Assembly (NCBI GenBank): GCA_949840775.1
Contig: CATKXO010000011.1
Span: forward strand, 1 to 64,000
Length of the DNA: 64,000 nucleotides
Direction: 5' to 3'
DNA from: an uncultured bacterium
GTDB taxonomy: Bacteria; Bacillota; Clostridia; Oscillospirales; Oscillospiraceae
Under the pieces are notes generated by a model that was given only the letters and a program-made list of their open reading frames with translations, had not been told where the DNA came from and ran no database searches. Below are positions 15,600 to 24,135 of the stretch, piece after piece. A program made the position numbers and the translations under genes. Each line of letters opens with the position of its first letter. The first letter of the stretch is position 1.

Positions 15600-16571
15600 T
15601 TACACAGCCGGAAGGAACGCCCGGTTCACAACATGAGACGGCTCTTTTCCAGCGGCAAATGCCTGGATGTCCTCCGCCAGCATGGGCATGATTGCGTCTC
15701 CGATATCCGCAGTGCCGCCGCCGATATGGGGGGTAACAATGATGTTGGGGTCGGCCAGCAGCGGATCACCGGCGGGAAGGGGTTCCCGCTCCACTCCGTC
15801 CAGCCCCGCACCGGCCAGCTTCCCGGACTGAACCGCCCGCAGAAGCGCGGTGTCGTCCACCAGCCCCCCCCGGGCCGTGTTAATTAAAATCGCCCCATCC
15901 TTCATACCTTGGAGCTGCTCCTGTCCGATCATGTGTCTGGTCTGGTCTACCAGCGGCACATGGAGCGACACAATATCAGAGGTCTTCAGCAGCCGCTCCA
16001 GCGGGGCATAGACCATGCGGTACTGCCGCTCCATCTCCTCCGTCATCCGGAACGGGTCGAAATACTGCACCTGCGCCCCAAAAGCCTGTACCTTTTGGGC
16101 CACCTGCCGGCCGATGTTGCCGCCCCCTATAATGCCCACCAGCTTATGATTCAGGCAGAAGGAGCTGTCCATGTAGGTGTTTTTGCTCCACTCCCCCCGG
16201 GCCAGGCTCTGGGTGTGGCACAGAAGCTTGCGCCCCACCGCCAGCATCAGCATCACCGCCAGCTCAGACACCGCCCCGGCGTTGGCGCCGGGGGTATTGG
16301 TCACCAGCACGCCCCGCTCGCCGGCGGCCTGGATGTCCACGGAGTCGTAACCCGCTCCCCACCGCAGAATCATCTTCAGATTGGGGTTGCGCAGGATTAC
16401 CTCCTTGGGCGCCTTGAAAATACGCAGGATCATCACCTCCGCATCGGTCATGGCGTCATAGGCCGCCTGCGTGTCCACCGCTTTCAGCCCGAACTGCTCC
16501 GCCGGCAGCATAGCCCGGAGCTTCTCATAGGTCCCGGCGGGGTACTGGCCCGCTAACACAACGTTTACCAT
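15600..16571 (-). CDS. D-2-hydroxyacid dehydrogenase
   Basis: 323 residues from the ATG at 16571, with GGGAGG upstream; the longer open frame reaching 16886 runs through the preceding aldolase gene and is a shadow. Rossmann motif GIIGGGNIGRQ lies near 145-155. The catalytic triad is Arg (NTARGGLVDD), Glu (EREPLP) and His (TPHIGGGT). It resembles the 8978 enzyme in length and motif but diverges in between, so the two are paralogues with different substrates. It lies 14 nt downstream of the DRE-TIM aldolase gene, suggesting sequential steps. Confidence 0.88.
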   Translation of the reverse strand: MVNVVLAGQYPAGTYEKLRAMLPAEQFGLKAVDTQAAYDAMTDAEVMILRIFKAPKEVILRNPNLKMILRWGAGYDSVDIQAAGERGVLVTNTPGANAGAVSELAVMLMLAVGRKLLCHTQSLARGEWSKNTYMDSSFCLNHKLVGIIGGGNIGRQVAQKVQAFGAQVQYFDPFRMTEEMERQYRMVYAPLERLLKTSDIVSLHVPLVDQTRHMIGQEQLQGMKDGAILINTARGGLVDDTALLRAVQSGKLAGAGLDGVEREPLPAGDPLLADPNIIVTPHIGGGTADIGDAIMPMLAEDIQAFAAGKEPSHVVNRAFLPAV

Positions 16572-16585
16572 CTGCTTTTCCTCCC

Positions 16586-17584
16586 TCACTTCAAGGCGGC
16601 GGCGGTCCTGGCAATCAGCTCGTCCGACGGGGCCTTCCGGTCCACGGCGGAGACCTCCACAATCAGCCGGTAGAGGTTCACCTGATGCTCCTGGGCGGCG
16701 GCCCGGAACTTTTTCAGAAAGCTGGAGTGGCACCCGGAGATGCCCAGCACCAGGTCCAGGGGGGGGACGGGGTTGTGGTACTGGTGGGCGTCCATGGCGG
16801 GCTGGAGGCGCTTGTCGATGAAGTCCAGCATCCCGTACAGGTCGATGTCCTTCATCTGGCCGTACCGCTGCATGATGGCCACGCACATCTCAGTGGCCAG
16901 GTTGCCCGCGCTGCGGGCCATCCCCATCAGGCCGCAGTCCAGAATGGCGGCCCCGTTCTCATAGGCGGCCACCGCGTTGGCGGCGGACAGCCCCAAGTTG
17001 TTGTGGCAGTGGAAAGCCACGGGGATCGACACCGCCTGGGTCAGCTTTTTGGTGTACTCCGCCGCCTGGCCGGGGAGCATGGTGCCGGCGGAGTCCATAA
17101 TCGTAATCTCATCCAGCCCTGCGTCCTCCAGCTTCTTGGCCTCCTCGGCCAGCTGCTCGGGGGTAAGCAGATAGGCCTTCATCACGGAATAGAACGCGTT
17201 CAGCCCCGCTTTCTTGATATCCCGGATGGCCGGGATGGAGACATCCCCGTCTCCCGCATCCGCCCCCACCCGCAGGAAGGACAGGCCGCTCTCCCTGGCC
17301 AGGGCCACGTTCTTCTCCCGATACCGCTTGGCGTTGAGGAACATGCCCAGCTGGGAACCCCGGTCCAAATATTTTTGAGCGATATCCAGATAAGTCTGGT
17401 CGGTCTCGGCGTTGGTAAAGCCGGCCACCTCATAGGCGCCGATTCCGCCGGCGTTGCCAAATTCGATGACAGGCACATGGCAGGCAGTCAGCCCGTCCAG
17501 CACCATGTCAGTGATCTCAGCGGAAAACCCCTTCCCCACCACGTTTGCGCCGTCGCGCAGGGTGCAGTCCATCAGTTTTACCAT
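16586..17584 (-). CDS. DRE-TIM metallolyase (4-hydroxy-2-oxovalerate aldolase-like)
   Basis: 332 residues from the ATG at 17584; AGGAGG lies 7 nt upstream, so an ATG seven codons earlier is rejected. The TIM-barrel begins with the DRE motif LMDCTLRDGANVV, and the metal-ligand HCHNNLGLSAAN lies near residue 200. These motifs define the family holding HMG-CoA lyase, isopropylmalate synthase and 4-hydroxy-2-oxovalerate aldolase; length and sequence favour the aldolase type. No acetaldehyde dehydrogenase partner is present, so the reaction may be a pyruvate-releasing retro-aldol on a different acid. It is the first gene of the TctABC operon. Confidence 0.82.
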   Translation of the reverse strand: MVKLMDCTLRDGANVVGKGFSAEITDMVLDGLTACHVPVIEFGNAGGIGAYEVAGFTNAETDQTYLDIAQKYLDRGSQLGMFLNAKRYREKNVALARESGLSFLRVGADAGDGDVSIPAIRDIKKAGLNAFYSVMKAYLLTPEQLAEEAKKLEDAGLDEITIMDSAGTMLPGQAAEYTKKLTQAVSIPVAFHCHNNLGLSAANAVAAYENGAAILDCGLMGMARSAGNLATEMCVAIMQRYGQMKDIDLYGMLDFIDKRLQPAMDAHQYHNPVPPLDLVLGISGCHSSFLKKFRAAAQEHQVNLYRLIVEVSAVDRKAPSDELIARTAAALK

Positions 17585-17677
17585 TTCCTGGCCTCCTGTT
17601 TCCAAATTGTGCTTTCTCCCAATTCGCCTCTGTGTTCCTCATTTCAAACCGCCAAAGAATTGGGATTTGTATTTTTT

Positions 17678-17749
17678 AGGATAGCAGAAACTCACCACAG
17701 GTGCAAACAGTTATTTTCTAAAAAAAATAACAGCTTAAAAGCTGTTATT
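17678..17749 (-). promoter_or_regulatory. Promoter and LysR-type operator of the aldolase-TctABC operon
   Basis: Minus strand TTGCAC (17706-17701), 17-nt spacer, TATCCT (17683-17678). About 20 nt before the -35 lies a perfect palindrome: AATAACAGCTT (17726-17736), 2-nt spacer, exact complement 17739-17749. Its place near -60 fits a LysR activation site. On the minus strand it is followed by a run of eight T, so it could also form an intrinsic-terminator hairpin. Confidence 0.65.
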
Positions 17750-17804
17750 CCGGCCGCCCATGTGGTATCATTGCTGTAAAGCCAATTGTGTCAGGAGGTA
17801 TTTT

Positions 17805-18770
17805 ATGGATATCAGCGCCTACACCGCCTTTTTGACCGTCGTGGAGGAGATGAACTTCACCCGCGCGGCGAAGCGGCTGTACATCACCCAGCAGAGCCTG
17901 TCCGGCCAAATCAAGCGGCTGGAGGAGCATTACCACGTGGAGCTCTTTCACCGCCGCCCCCATCTCAAGCTGACGCTGGAGGGTGAGGCCATGGCCTTCT
18001 ACGCCCGTCAGCTCCTGGAAACCGAGCAGGCCATGACCTCCCGTTTTGCAGACCTGACGGGACAGTCCGCCGGCGTCCTGCACATCGGATTTTCCCATCA
18101 GCGCAGCAGCGCTTTTTTCCCCGGCATCTGGAGCCGTTACCATGCGGAATTTGGAAATATCTCCATCCGCCTGCACGAAAAGCTGTCCAATCAGCTGCTG
18201 GAGGACCTGCTTTCCGGGCAGCTCGATATGATGGTCGGGGTCGATATTCCGTCGCTGTCGGGGTTAACCATCATCCCGCTGGCCCAGGAACAGCTGCGCT
18301 GTATCATCACCGAGTCCTTTCTGCGGGATTATTTCCCCGGACAATGGCAGGCCATGCTGAAACGCTTCGCCCAGTCAGGCGTAGCGCTGATGGAATTAAA
18401 GGATTTGCCCATGATCCTCCCCTCCTCCACCAATCGCCTGCGAAGCCCCATTGACCAGCTGTTCCGTAAAAATAACGCCATTCCCCAGATTGCGCTGGAA
18501 ACGGCGTCTCACAGCCTGCTCTATCAGCTGGGGTGTCACGGGAGCGGCGTCGCTGTTGTAAATCCGCTGAGCCTCTATGAGCAAATCAGCTTGCGCGGCC
18601 TGCCCCCCAACTACTGTCACAGCTTTTTGATCCGCGACCTGCCAAAGCGGACGATTTCGCTCGCCTACCGCCGGGACATGGAGCTGCCTCTGTTCGCCCT
18701 GCGCATGATCGACGCCATCGTTGAAGAATTTGACTATTACACAAAGTTTTTAGAGCGCTTTTCCTTATAA
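17805..18770 (+). CDS. LysR-family regulator of the divergent aldolase-TctABC operon
   Basis: 321 residues from the ATG at 17805, with CAGGAGGT just upstream; an upstream in-frame ATG at 17760 is disfavoured. N-terminal HTH: MDISAYTAFLTVVEEMNFTRAAKRLYITQQSLSGQIKRLE. The effector-binding domain spans about 90-300. It is divergent from the aldolase operon, and the palindrome at 17726-17749 sits between them. It probably responds to the imported acid or its breakdown product. It is followed by a perfect terminator. Confidence 0.9.
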   Translation: MDISAYTAFLTVVEEMNFTRAAKRLYITQQSLSGQIKRLEEHYHVELFHRRPHLKLTLEGEAMAFYARQLLETEQAMTSRFADLTGQSAGVLHIGFSHQRSSAFFPGIWSRYHAEFGNISIRLHEKLSNQLLEDLLSGQLDMMVGVDIPSLSGLTIIPLAQEQLRCIITESFLRDYFPGQWQAMLKRFAQSGVALMELKDLPMILPSSTNRLRSPIDQLFRKNNAIPQIALETASHSLLYQLGCHGSGVAVVNPLSLYEQISLRGLPPNYCHSFLIRDLPKRTISLAYRRDMELPLFALRMIDAIVEEFDYYTKFLERFSL

Positions 18771-18775
18771 AATTT

Positions 18776-18846
18776 GTCCCAATCCTTTTTGTACATTCCG
18801 GCCCCCTGGGGGACGGGATTCTAAAAAGGATTGGGACTTTGTTTTT
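18776..18846 (+). terminator. Terminator after the LysR gene
   Basis: Perfect 15-bp stem GTCCCAATCCTTTTT (18776-18790) with its complement 18823-18837, then TTTGTTTTT. The 32-nt loop is GC-rich. It is bidirectional enough to help stop the convergent pxp transcript. Confidence 0.85.
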
Positions 18847-18905
18847 ATGCAGCAGGTCCTGGAACACCGCCGCAGGCTGTCAATCAGAGGCGGCACTGAG
18901 AAACT

Positions 18906-19664
18906 TCACTGAAAATTTTTGATGGCGATTCCCTCGTCCAGGAACGCCTTACGGATTCGCTCCACAAAGGCCAGGGCCTTGGGCCCGTCCCCGTGAACGC
19001 ACAGGGTATCGCCCCGGATGGGCACGTCCTTGCCGGTGATGGTGGTGACCATGCCCTCCTTCACCATGCGGATGCAGCGCTCCACCGCGAAGTCCTCGTC
19101 GGTAATCATGGAGCCGGGCTGCTTCCGGGGCACCAGGTTCAGGTCGTCCTGGACGGCCCGGTCGGCAAAGATTTCCGCCGCCGTTTTCAGGCCCATCTTC
19201 TCCGCCTCCTCCCCCAGAACGGCCCCGGCACAGTAGAAAATCATGATGGAGGGGTCGATCTCATACACCGCCTCGCAGATGGCCCGGGAGACCTCCCGGT
19301 CGTACTGACACAGGTTGCCCAGGGCGCCGTGGGGGGCCACGTGCTGGAGCTTCAGGCCGCTGCTGTGGGCAAAGGCCCACAGGGCGCCGATCTGATACTT
19401 CATGTAGTTCTTGACCTCGTCCGGGCTGAGGACCATCTTCCGCCGGCCGAAGCCCATCAGGTCGGGATAGCCGGGGTGGGCGCCCACTGCTACGCCCCGC
19501 TCCTTGGCGATTTTCACCACCCGGTCCATGACCATGGGGTCGCCGGCGTGGTAGCCGCAGGCGATGTTGGCGGAGGTGACATAGGGGAGGATGCCCTCGT
19601 CGTTGCCGATCTTATAGGCGCCGAAGCTCTCGCCCATATCGCTGTTCAAGTCGATCTGATACAT
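18906..19664 (-). CDS. pxpA: 5-oxoprolinase subunit A
   Basis: 252 residues, LamB/YcsF family. Starts MYQIDLNSDMGESFGAYKIG, with NIACGYHAGDP and GVAVGAHPGYPDLMGFGRR, the metal and substrate region of PxpA. With PxpB and PxpC it forms the ATP-dependent 5-oxoprolinase that opens pyroglutamate to glutamate. AAGGAG precedes the ATG. It is the last gene of the pxpB-pxpC-pxpA operon; a strong hairpin sits in the 57-nt gap before it. Confidence 0.94.
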   Translation of the reverse strand: MYQIDLNSDMGESFGAYKIGNDEGILPYVTSANIACGYHAGDPMVMDRVVKIAKERGVAVGAHPGYPDLMGFGRRKMVLSPDEVKNYMKYQIGALWAFAHSSGLKLQHVAPHGALGNLCQYDREVSRAICEAVYEIDPSIMIFYCAGAVLGEEAEKMGLKTAAEIFADRAVQDDLNLVPRKQPGSMITDEDFAVERCIRMVKEGMVTTITGKDVPIRGDTLCVHGDGPKALAFVERIRKAFLDEGIAIKNFQ

Positions 19665-19691
19665 AATTCCACTCCTTATTTCATTCCGAAG

Positions 19692-19714
19692 GGGGCGCGG
19701 CAGCGCCGCGCCCC
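19692..19714 (-). promoter_or_regulatory. GC-rich stem-loop between pxpC and pxpA
   Basis: 10-bp perfect stem GGGGCGCGGC (19692-19701) with GCCGCGCCCC (19705-19714), 3-nt loop, no T-run. It may be an RNA processing or stability element in the operon. Confidence 0.5.
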
Positions 19715-19721
19715 GTCTGTT

Positions 19722-20735
19722 TTACGAATGCTTCACGACCTGGACCTGATAGGTCCTGCCGTTGACGGTCACCCTGTAGGTGGTTCCCGCCGGCTGGGGC
19801 CGGTCCAGCCGGGCTTTCAGCTCCTCCAGCTCCCGGTTTTCCTCCCGCCAGAGCCGGTGGGCCTCCTCCACGGTCACGACCTGAAAACGGATCACGTCCC
19901 CCGTCTTCCGCTGGCCCACCAGGGGCAGGTCGGCGGAGATGACGGTGGCGATTTTGGTGTAGCCCCCCACGGTCTGCCGCTCGGCCAGCATGATAATGGG
20001 CTGGCCCGAGGTGGGCACCTGGATGGCCCCGGTGACCATGCCATCGGAGATGATGTTGCCGTCGGTCTTGTGGCGGATCACCGGTCCCTCCAGGCGGCAG
20101 CCCATGCGGTCGAAGTCCTTGCTCACGGTATAGGGCTGGTTCAGGAAGGTGTTTACGCCTTCCTCCGTGAAGGCGTCGTCCTGGGGCCCCAGGATGACCC
20201 GGATGGTGGCCTCCCTCCCCGCCGGGGCGGGGACGGGGGCGGTCCGGGGCAGGGCCAGTCCGGGGTTGGGAGCCCGGAAGCCGATCTGGTCCCCCTTGGC
20301 CAGCTTGCGGCCCTGCCAGCCGCCCACCTTGTTTTGCAGGGCGGTGGCCCGGCTGCCCATCACCTGGGGGACATCCAGCCCCCCGGCGAAGGCAATATAG
20401 GCCCGGCAGCCGGTTTTGGCGGCTCCCAGCTTCAACAAATCCCCCGTCCGGACCGCCACCGCCTGATACATGGGGCAGGGCTGGCCGTTGAGGGTGGGGC
20501 CCATATCCGCCCCGGTGAGGGCGATGACGTTGTCCCGGCCAAAGCGCAGGGAGGGCCCCAGCACAGTGGCCTCCAGGGCGCTCTCGCCCGAAGGGTTGCC
20601 CACCAGGATATTGGCGGTGCGGAAGGCTCTCAGGTCCATCGGCCCCGCCGGGGACATGCCGAACTGCTCATAGCCGTACCGGCCCTCGTCCTGGATGGTG
20701 GTAAGGACGCCGGGATTTTCTGTGACAAAGCCCAC
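19722..20735 (-). CDS. pxpC: 5-oxoprolinase subunit C (biotin-dependent carboxyltransferase family)
   Basis: 337 residues starting at a GTG at 20735, preferred because GAAAGGGGG lies 8 nt upstream; a TTG two codons earlier overlaps the pxpB stop. The KipA/AHS2 domain is clear: PGVLTTIQDEGRYGYEQFGMSPAGPMDLRAFR, with a GQPIIMLAERQTVGGY segment late. PxpC works with PxpB in phosphorylating and opening 5-oxoproline. The genes are tightly spaced (2 bp) after pxpB. Confidence 0.93.
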   Translation of the reverse strand: MGFVTENPGVLTTIQDEGRYGYEQFGMSPAGPMDLRAFRTANILVGNPSGESALEATVLGPSLRFGRDNVIALTGADMGPTLNGQPCPMYQAVAVRTGDLLKLGAAKTGCRAYIAFAGGLDVPQVMGSRATALQNKVGGWQGRKLAKGDQIGFRAPNPGLALPRTAPVPAPAGREATIRVILGPQDDAFTEEGVNTFLNQPYTVSKDFDRMGCRLEGPVIRHKTDGNIISDGMVTGAIQVPTSGQPIIMLAERQTVGGYTKIATVISADLPLVGQRKTGDVIRFQVVTVEEAHRLWREENRELEELKARLDRPQPAGTTYRVTVNGRTYQVQVVKHS

Positions 20736-20737
20736 GA

Positions 20738-21466
20738 TCAAGTCCCCCTTTCATAGGTTTTGCACTGGTACTCCCCCAGCTCCACCTGGCGCCTGATCTC
20801 CAGAAACTCCGCCTTGCCGATGGGGACGTGGCGAATCCACTGGCCGGCCTTTAACAGGAAGGGATTTTCCTTGCGGTAGTCGCAGGCCAGGATGGGGGTG
20901 GTGCCGATGATGTTCCAGCCGCAGGGCTGGTCGAAGGGGATGATGTCGCTGAGGGCCAGCTGGACCACAATGCTGCCTCCGGGGATGCGCACCCGGGGCG
21001 TCTCTCGCCGCTTGAAGGAGAAGGGGTTCTCAAACCGGGCGGTGTAGGGGTGGCCCGGAGCGAAGCCCAGCATGTACACATAGTAGTCGCTGCCGCTGTG
21101 GATGCGGATGATCTCCTCCGGGGTGGTATTCTCGATTTTGGCAATCTCCTCCAGGTCCAGGGCGTACTCCCCCTCGTAGAGGACGGGAATCTCAGTGACC
21201 ACCGCCTTTGGCAGCTGAGACAGGTCCATCTGTGCGGCGGAGGCTTTGACGGCCTCCTTCAGCCGGTCCAGATCCGCCGTCAGGGGGTCGTAGTGGACCA
21301 GCAGGGCCCGGTAGGTGGGGACCAGCTCCTCCATGCCGGGAACAGTCTGCCGCTCCAGGTCGTATTTCAGGGCGCGGACCTTCTGGTTGACCGCCATGCT
21401 GATCTCGTTTTCAAACTCCACCAGAAGGGCCTGGTCGCCCACATAGCGCAGGGTGTAGTCAGACAC
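20738..21466 (-). CDS. pxpB: 5-oxoprolinase subunit B
   Basis: 242 residues from a GTG at 21466 preceded by GGAGG at 8 nt; the ATG five codons earlier lies on top of that ribosome-binding site. KipI/AHS1 domain: LRYVGDQALLVEFENEIS start, VLYEGEYALDLEEIA, and YMLGFAPGHPYTARF...RIPGGSIVV. It is the first gene of the pxpBCA operon. The 5-oxoprolinase handles pyroglutamate formed spontaneously from glutamine and glutamate; the neighbouring DAACS symporter may import a substrate or export product. Confidence 0.93.
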   Translation of the reverse strand: MSDYTLRYVGDQALLVEFENEISMAVNQKVRALKYDLERQTVPGMEELVPTYRALLVHYDPLTADLDRLKEAVKASAAQMDLSQLPKAVVTEIPVLYEGEYALDLEEIAKIENTTPEEIIRIHSGSDYYVYMLGFAPGHPYTARFENPFSFKRRETPRVRIPGGSIVVQLALSDIIPFDQPCGWNIIGTTPILACDYRKENPFLLKAGQWIRHVPIGKAEFLEIRRQVELGEYQCKTYERGT

Positions 21467-21497
21467 AGCTTTTTCCTCCATCCGAACAAATTTTGAT

Positions 21498-21523
21498 GTT
21501 CCCGCCCCCGAAGGGACGGGAAC
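21498..21523. repeat. GTTCCCG palindrome, copy D
   Basis: GTTCCCG (21498-21504) with CGGGAAC (21517-21523) in the 77-nt gap between the symporter and pxpB genes. It shares the GTTCCCGCC core of copies at 6735, 8212 and 28480 but lacks the CTTTTTC tract. Confidence 0.45.
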
Positions 21524-21543
21524 GGTATTGGGGAGCGATGAAA

Positions 21544-22875
21544 TCAGCTGTTGTAGACCTTCTCGTCAAACTCATTCTCGGTCTTGGACACAATCACGGT
21601 GGTGGCGGCATCGCCCACCACATTCAGGGTGGTCAGCACCATCTCGCAGGGTTTGTTCATGGCCAGAATCAGGGAGTAGATCAGGGTGCACAGCTCAGTG
21701 CCGAAGCCGGCGCCGGTGAGCACCGCGTACAGCATAACCGTACCGGCGGCGGGGATGGAGGGGGTGCCCATGGAGGCGCAGATGGCCAGCAGGGTCATGG
21801 TGGCGTAGTGCATGGGGGTGACCTCCAGGCCGGCGCAGGTGGCGATGAAGGCGGCGCCGATGATGTGCATGATGGCGGTGCCGTTCATGTTGATGGTCAT
21901 GCCCACGGGGAGGACGAAGTTGGTGATCTCCTCGCTGCACCCCAGCTCCTTCACGCAGGTCTCCTTGTTCAGGGGCAGGGCGGGGGCGGAGGCGGCGGCG
22001 CCGAAGGCGATGATGGCCACCTTAATCATCTTCTTCATGAAGATGTAGGGGTTGCAGTGGGTAACGGCGGCGATGGCGGCGGGATAGGCCACCAGCAGGT
22101 AGATAATCAGGACGATGAGGGTGACCAGGATGTAGGAGAGGATATTGCTCACCTGGTCGATGCCATAGATGGCGAAGGTGCGGGTGACCATGCAGAACAC
22201 GGAGACGGGGGAGCAGGTGATGATGAGGAAGTCCAGGAACTTCTGGGTAATCTGGCCGGCCTCGTCACAGAAGGTCTTGAACACGGTGATCTTGCTGCCC
22301 ATAGAGGCGATGCACACGCCAATAATCACCGCGCAGGAGATAACGGCCAGCATCCGGTTGTTGGAGGTCATGGGGGCGATCAGGTTGTCGGGCACTGCGT
22401 TGACGATGGTGACCAGAATGTTGCTGGTCTCAATCTCGGTGACGTTGGCGGCAGCCTGGTCCACCTGGAAGGGCCGGTAGACCCCCATGCCGATGACAAT
22501 CTCAGAGCAGATGGCGGCGAAGACGCAGGCCACCAGGTAGAACAGGACAAAGGTGATGATGGTCTTGCCGGCGATGCGGCCCAGCTTGCGCATGTCGTTC
22601 ATGCTGCAAACCGACATGATGATGGAGAAGAACACCATCGGGACGATGGCCAGCTTCAGGGCGTTGGTAAACAGAGTTTGGACGATGTAGAACAGGCCCA
22701 GGGCGCTACGCCCGGCGCTGACGGTGATATCCTGGAACAGGATCATGTTAATGACATTCCAGGTATCCGGTGACATGGAGGTCTTGGCCAGGCTTGCGGC
22801 AACGCCGCAGATCACGCCCAGAACCAGACCGGTAATCATGCGTTTTACAAAGTTTTTGCGTGCTTTTTCTCCCAT
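21544..22875 (-). CDS. Dicarboxylate/amino acid:cation symporter (DAACS family)
   Basis: 443 residues, about eight membrane segments plus two re-entrant loops. Family marks: the serine-rich re-entrant AICASMGTPSIPAAGTVML region, LPVGMTINMNGTAIMHIIGAAFIA carrying the cation/substrate motif, and a conserved Asp/Asn-rich final helix (NVVGDAATTVIV). It imports glutamate, aspartate, serine or C4 dicarboxylates with Na+ or H+. AAAAGGAG precedes the ATG. It lies upstream of pxpBCA in the same direction and may share a transcript with it. Confidence 0.92.
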   Translation of the reverse strand: MGEKARKNFVKRMITGLVLGVICGVAASLAKTSMSPDTWNVINMILFQDITVSAGRSALGLFYIVQTLFTNALKLAIVPMVFFSIIMSVCSMNDMRKLGRIAGKTIITFVLFYLVACVFAAICSEIVIGMGVYRPFQVDQAAANVTEIETSNILVTIVNAVPDNLIAPMTSNNRMLAVISCAVIIGVCIASMGSKITVFKTFCDEAGQITQKFLDFLIITCSPVSVFCMVTRTFAIYGIDQVSNILSYILVTLIVLIIYLLVAYPAAIAAVTHCNPYIFMKKMIKVAIIAFGAAASAPALPLNKETCVKELGCSEEITNFVLPVGMTINMNGTAIMHIIGAAFIATCAGLEVTPMHYATMTLLAICASMGTPSIPAAGTVMLYAVLTGAGFGTELCTLIYSLILAMNKPCEMVLTTLNVVGDAATTVIVSKTENEFDEKVYNS

Positions 22876-22937
22876 GTTTTGGTCACTCCTTTTTTTATTA
22901 TGTGGTATTTTGCTGTGTCCTTCGCTTTACAGGTCAC

Positions 22938-22966
22938 AGTATACCATAGGGAGTGAATTTGGTAAA
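22938..22966 (-). promoter_or_regulatory. Promoter of the DAACS symporter
   Basis: Minus strand TTTACC (22966-22961), 17-nt spacer, TATACT (22943-22938), in the AT-rich 273-nt divergent gap. Confidence 0.55.
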
Positions 22967-23073
22967 ATGAATAATTTTATGGGAAAATATTTACGTATTC
23001 TATATCTAATGCTGGAAATTCGTCATTTTGTCAAATATCGGAAATTTGAATATCATGCCTCAAAAATATCTAT

Positions 23074-23102
23074 TTGCCCGCTCTTTTTTGGTGTGCTATA
23101 CT
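23074..23102 (+). promoter_or_regulatory. Promoter of the glycerate dehydrogenase-kinase pair
   Basis: TTGCCC (23074-23079), 17-nt spacer, TATACT (23097-23102) with an extended TGC just before the -10. The rest of the gap (22967-23073) is AT-rich with short inverted repeats such as TCAAATATCGGAAATTTGA. Confidence 0.6.
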
Positions 23103-23148
23103 CAAAATACCAAAATTGAATCACAAACTGCATGGGAGGTTTATTGTT

Positions 23149-24117
23149 ATGAAAATCGTAGTATTGGATGGGTACACAGAAAACCCCGGCGACCTGAGCT
23201 GGGACGAACTGGGCAGGCTGGGGGAGCTGACGGTCTACGACCGCACCAGCCTCACCGACGAGGAGGAGGCCATCGCCCGCATCGGGGACGCGGAGGTGGT
23301 TTTTACCAACAAGACCCCCATCACCAAAAAGGTGATTGACGCCTGCCCCGGCATGAAGTTCATCTCCCTACTGGCCACCGGCTACAACGTGGTGGATTAC
23401 ACCTACGCCGCCGAAAAGGGTATCCCCGTCACCAACGTCCCCACCTACGGCACCGCCTCTGTCAGCCAGTTCTCCATCGCCCTGCTGCTGGAGGTGTGCC
23501 ACCACATCGGCCACCACGACGCCTCCGTCCACGCCGGCAACTGGGCCAACTGCATCGACTGGTGCTACTGGGACTACCCCCTCATTGAGCTGGAGGGCAA
23601 GACCATCGGCATTGTGGGCTTTGGCCGCATCGGCCAGGCCGAGGGCCGGGTGGCCAAAGCCCTGGGCATGGAGGTGCTGGCCTACGATGTCTATCCCAAC
23701 GACAGCGGCCGTGAAATCGCCCAGTACGTGGACCTGGACACTCTGCTGGCCCGGTCCGATGTCATCACCCTCCACTGCAACCTGACCCCAGAGAACACCG
23801 GCTTTATCAACAAGGACTCCATCGCCAAAATGAAGGACGGGGTTATCCTCATCAACAACGCCCGGGGCCAACTGATTGACGAACAGGACGTGGCCGACGC
23901 CCTGAACAGCGGCAAAATGGGGGCCGCCGGCCTGGATGTGGTTTACACCGAGCCCATCCGGGCGGACAACCCCCTGCTGAAGGCCAAGAACTGCATCATC
24001 ACCCCCCACATCTCCTGGGCCCCCAAGGAGAGCCGCCAGCGGATCATGGACTGCGCTGTGGCAAACGTGAAAGCCTATCTGGAGGGCAAGCCCATCAACG
24101 TGGTCAACCGGAAATAA
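23149..24117 (+). CDS. Glycerate dehydrogenase / hydroxypyruvate reductase
   Basis: 322 residues from the ATG at 23149 (GGGAGGT upstream); an upstream in-frame ATG at 23074 overlaps the promoter. Rossmann motif GIVGFGRIGQAEGR near 145-158. The catalytic set is Arg (NNARGQLIDE), Glu (VVYTEPI) and His (TPHISWAPKES). The TPHISWA and LATGYNVVD motifs are typical of glycerate dehydrogenases, which interconvert hydroxypyruvate and D-glycerate with NAD(P)H. The next gene, 18 nt downstream, is a glycerate kinase, which strongly supports the assignment. Confidence 0.92.
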   Translation: MKIVVLDGYTENPGDLSWDELGRLGELTVYDRTSLTDEEEAIARIGDAEVVFTNKTPITKKVIDACPGMKFISLLATGYNVVDYTYAAEKGIPVTNVPTYGTASVSQFSIALLLEVCHHIGHHDASVHAGNWANCIDWCYWDYPLIELEGKTIGIVGFGRIGQAEGRVAKALGMEVLAYDVYPNDSGREIAQYVDLDTLLARSDVITLHCNLTPENTGFINKDSIAKMKDGVILINNARGQLIDEQDVADALNSGKMGAAGLDVVYTEPIRADNPLLKAKNCIITPHISWAPKESRQRIMDCAVANVKAYLEGKPINVVNRK

Positions 24118-24135
24118 AAGAAGGGGAGAGCAGCC

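Noticed and set aside
15600..16886. Longer form of the dehydrogenase gene starting at 16886
   Set aside because: The extra N-terminus reads out of frame through the aldolase gene and lacks homology; the ATG at 16571 has a good ribosome-binding site.
18993..20756. 587-codon plus-strand ORF over pxpA-pxpC
   Set aside because: Antisense shadow; rich in Gly/His/Leu/Gln repeats with no domain, while the minus-strand genes are clear.
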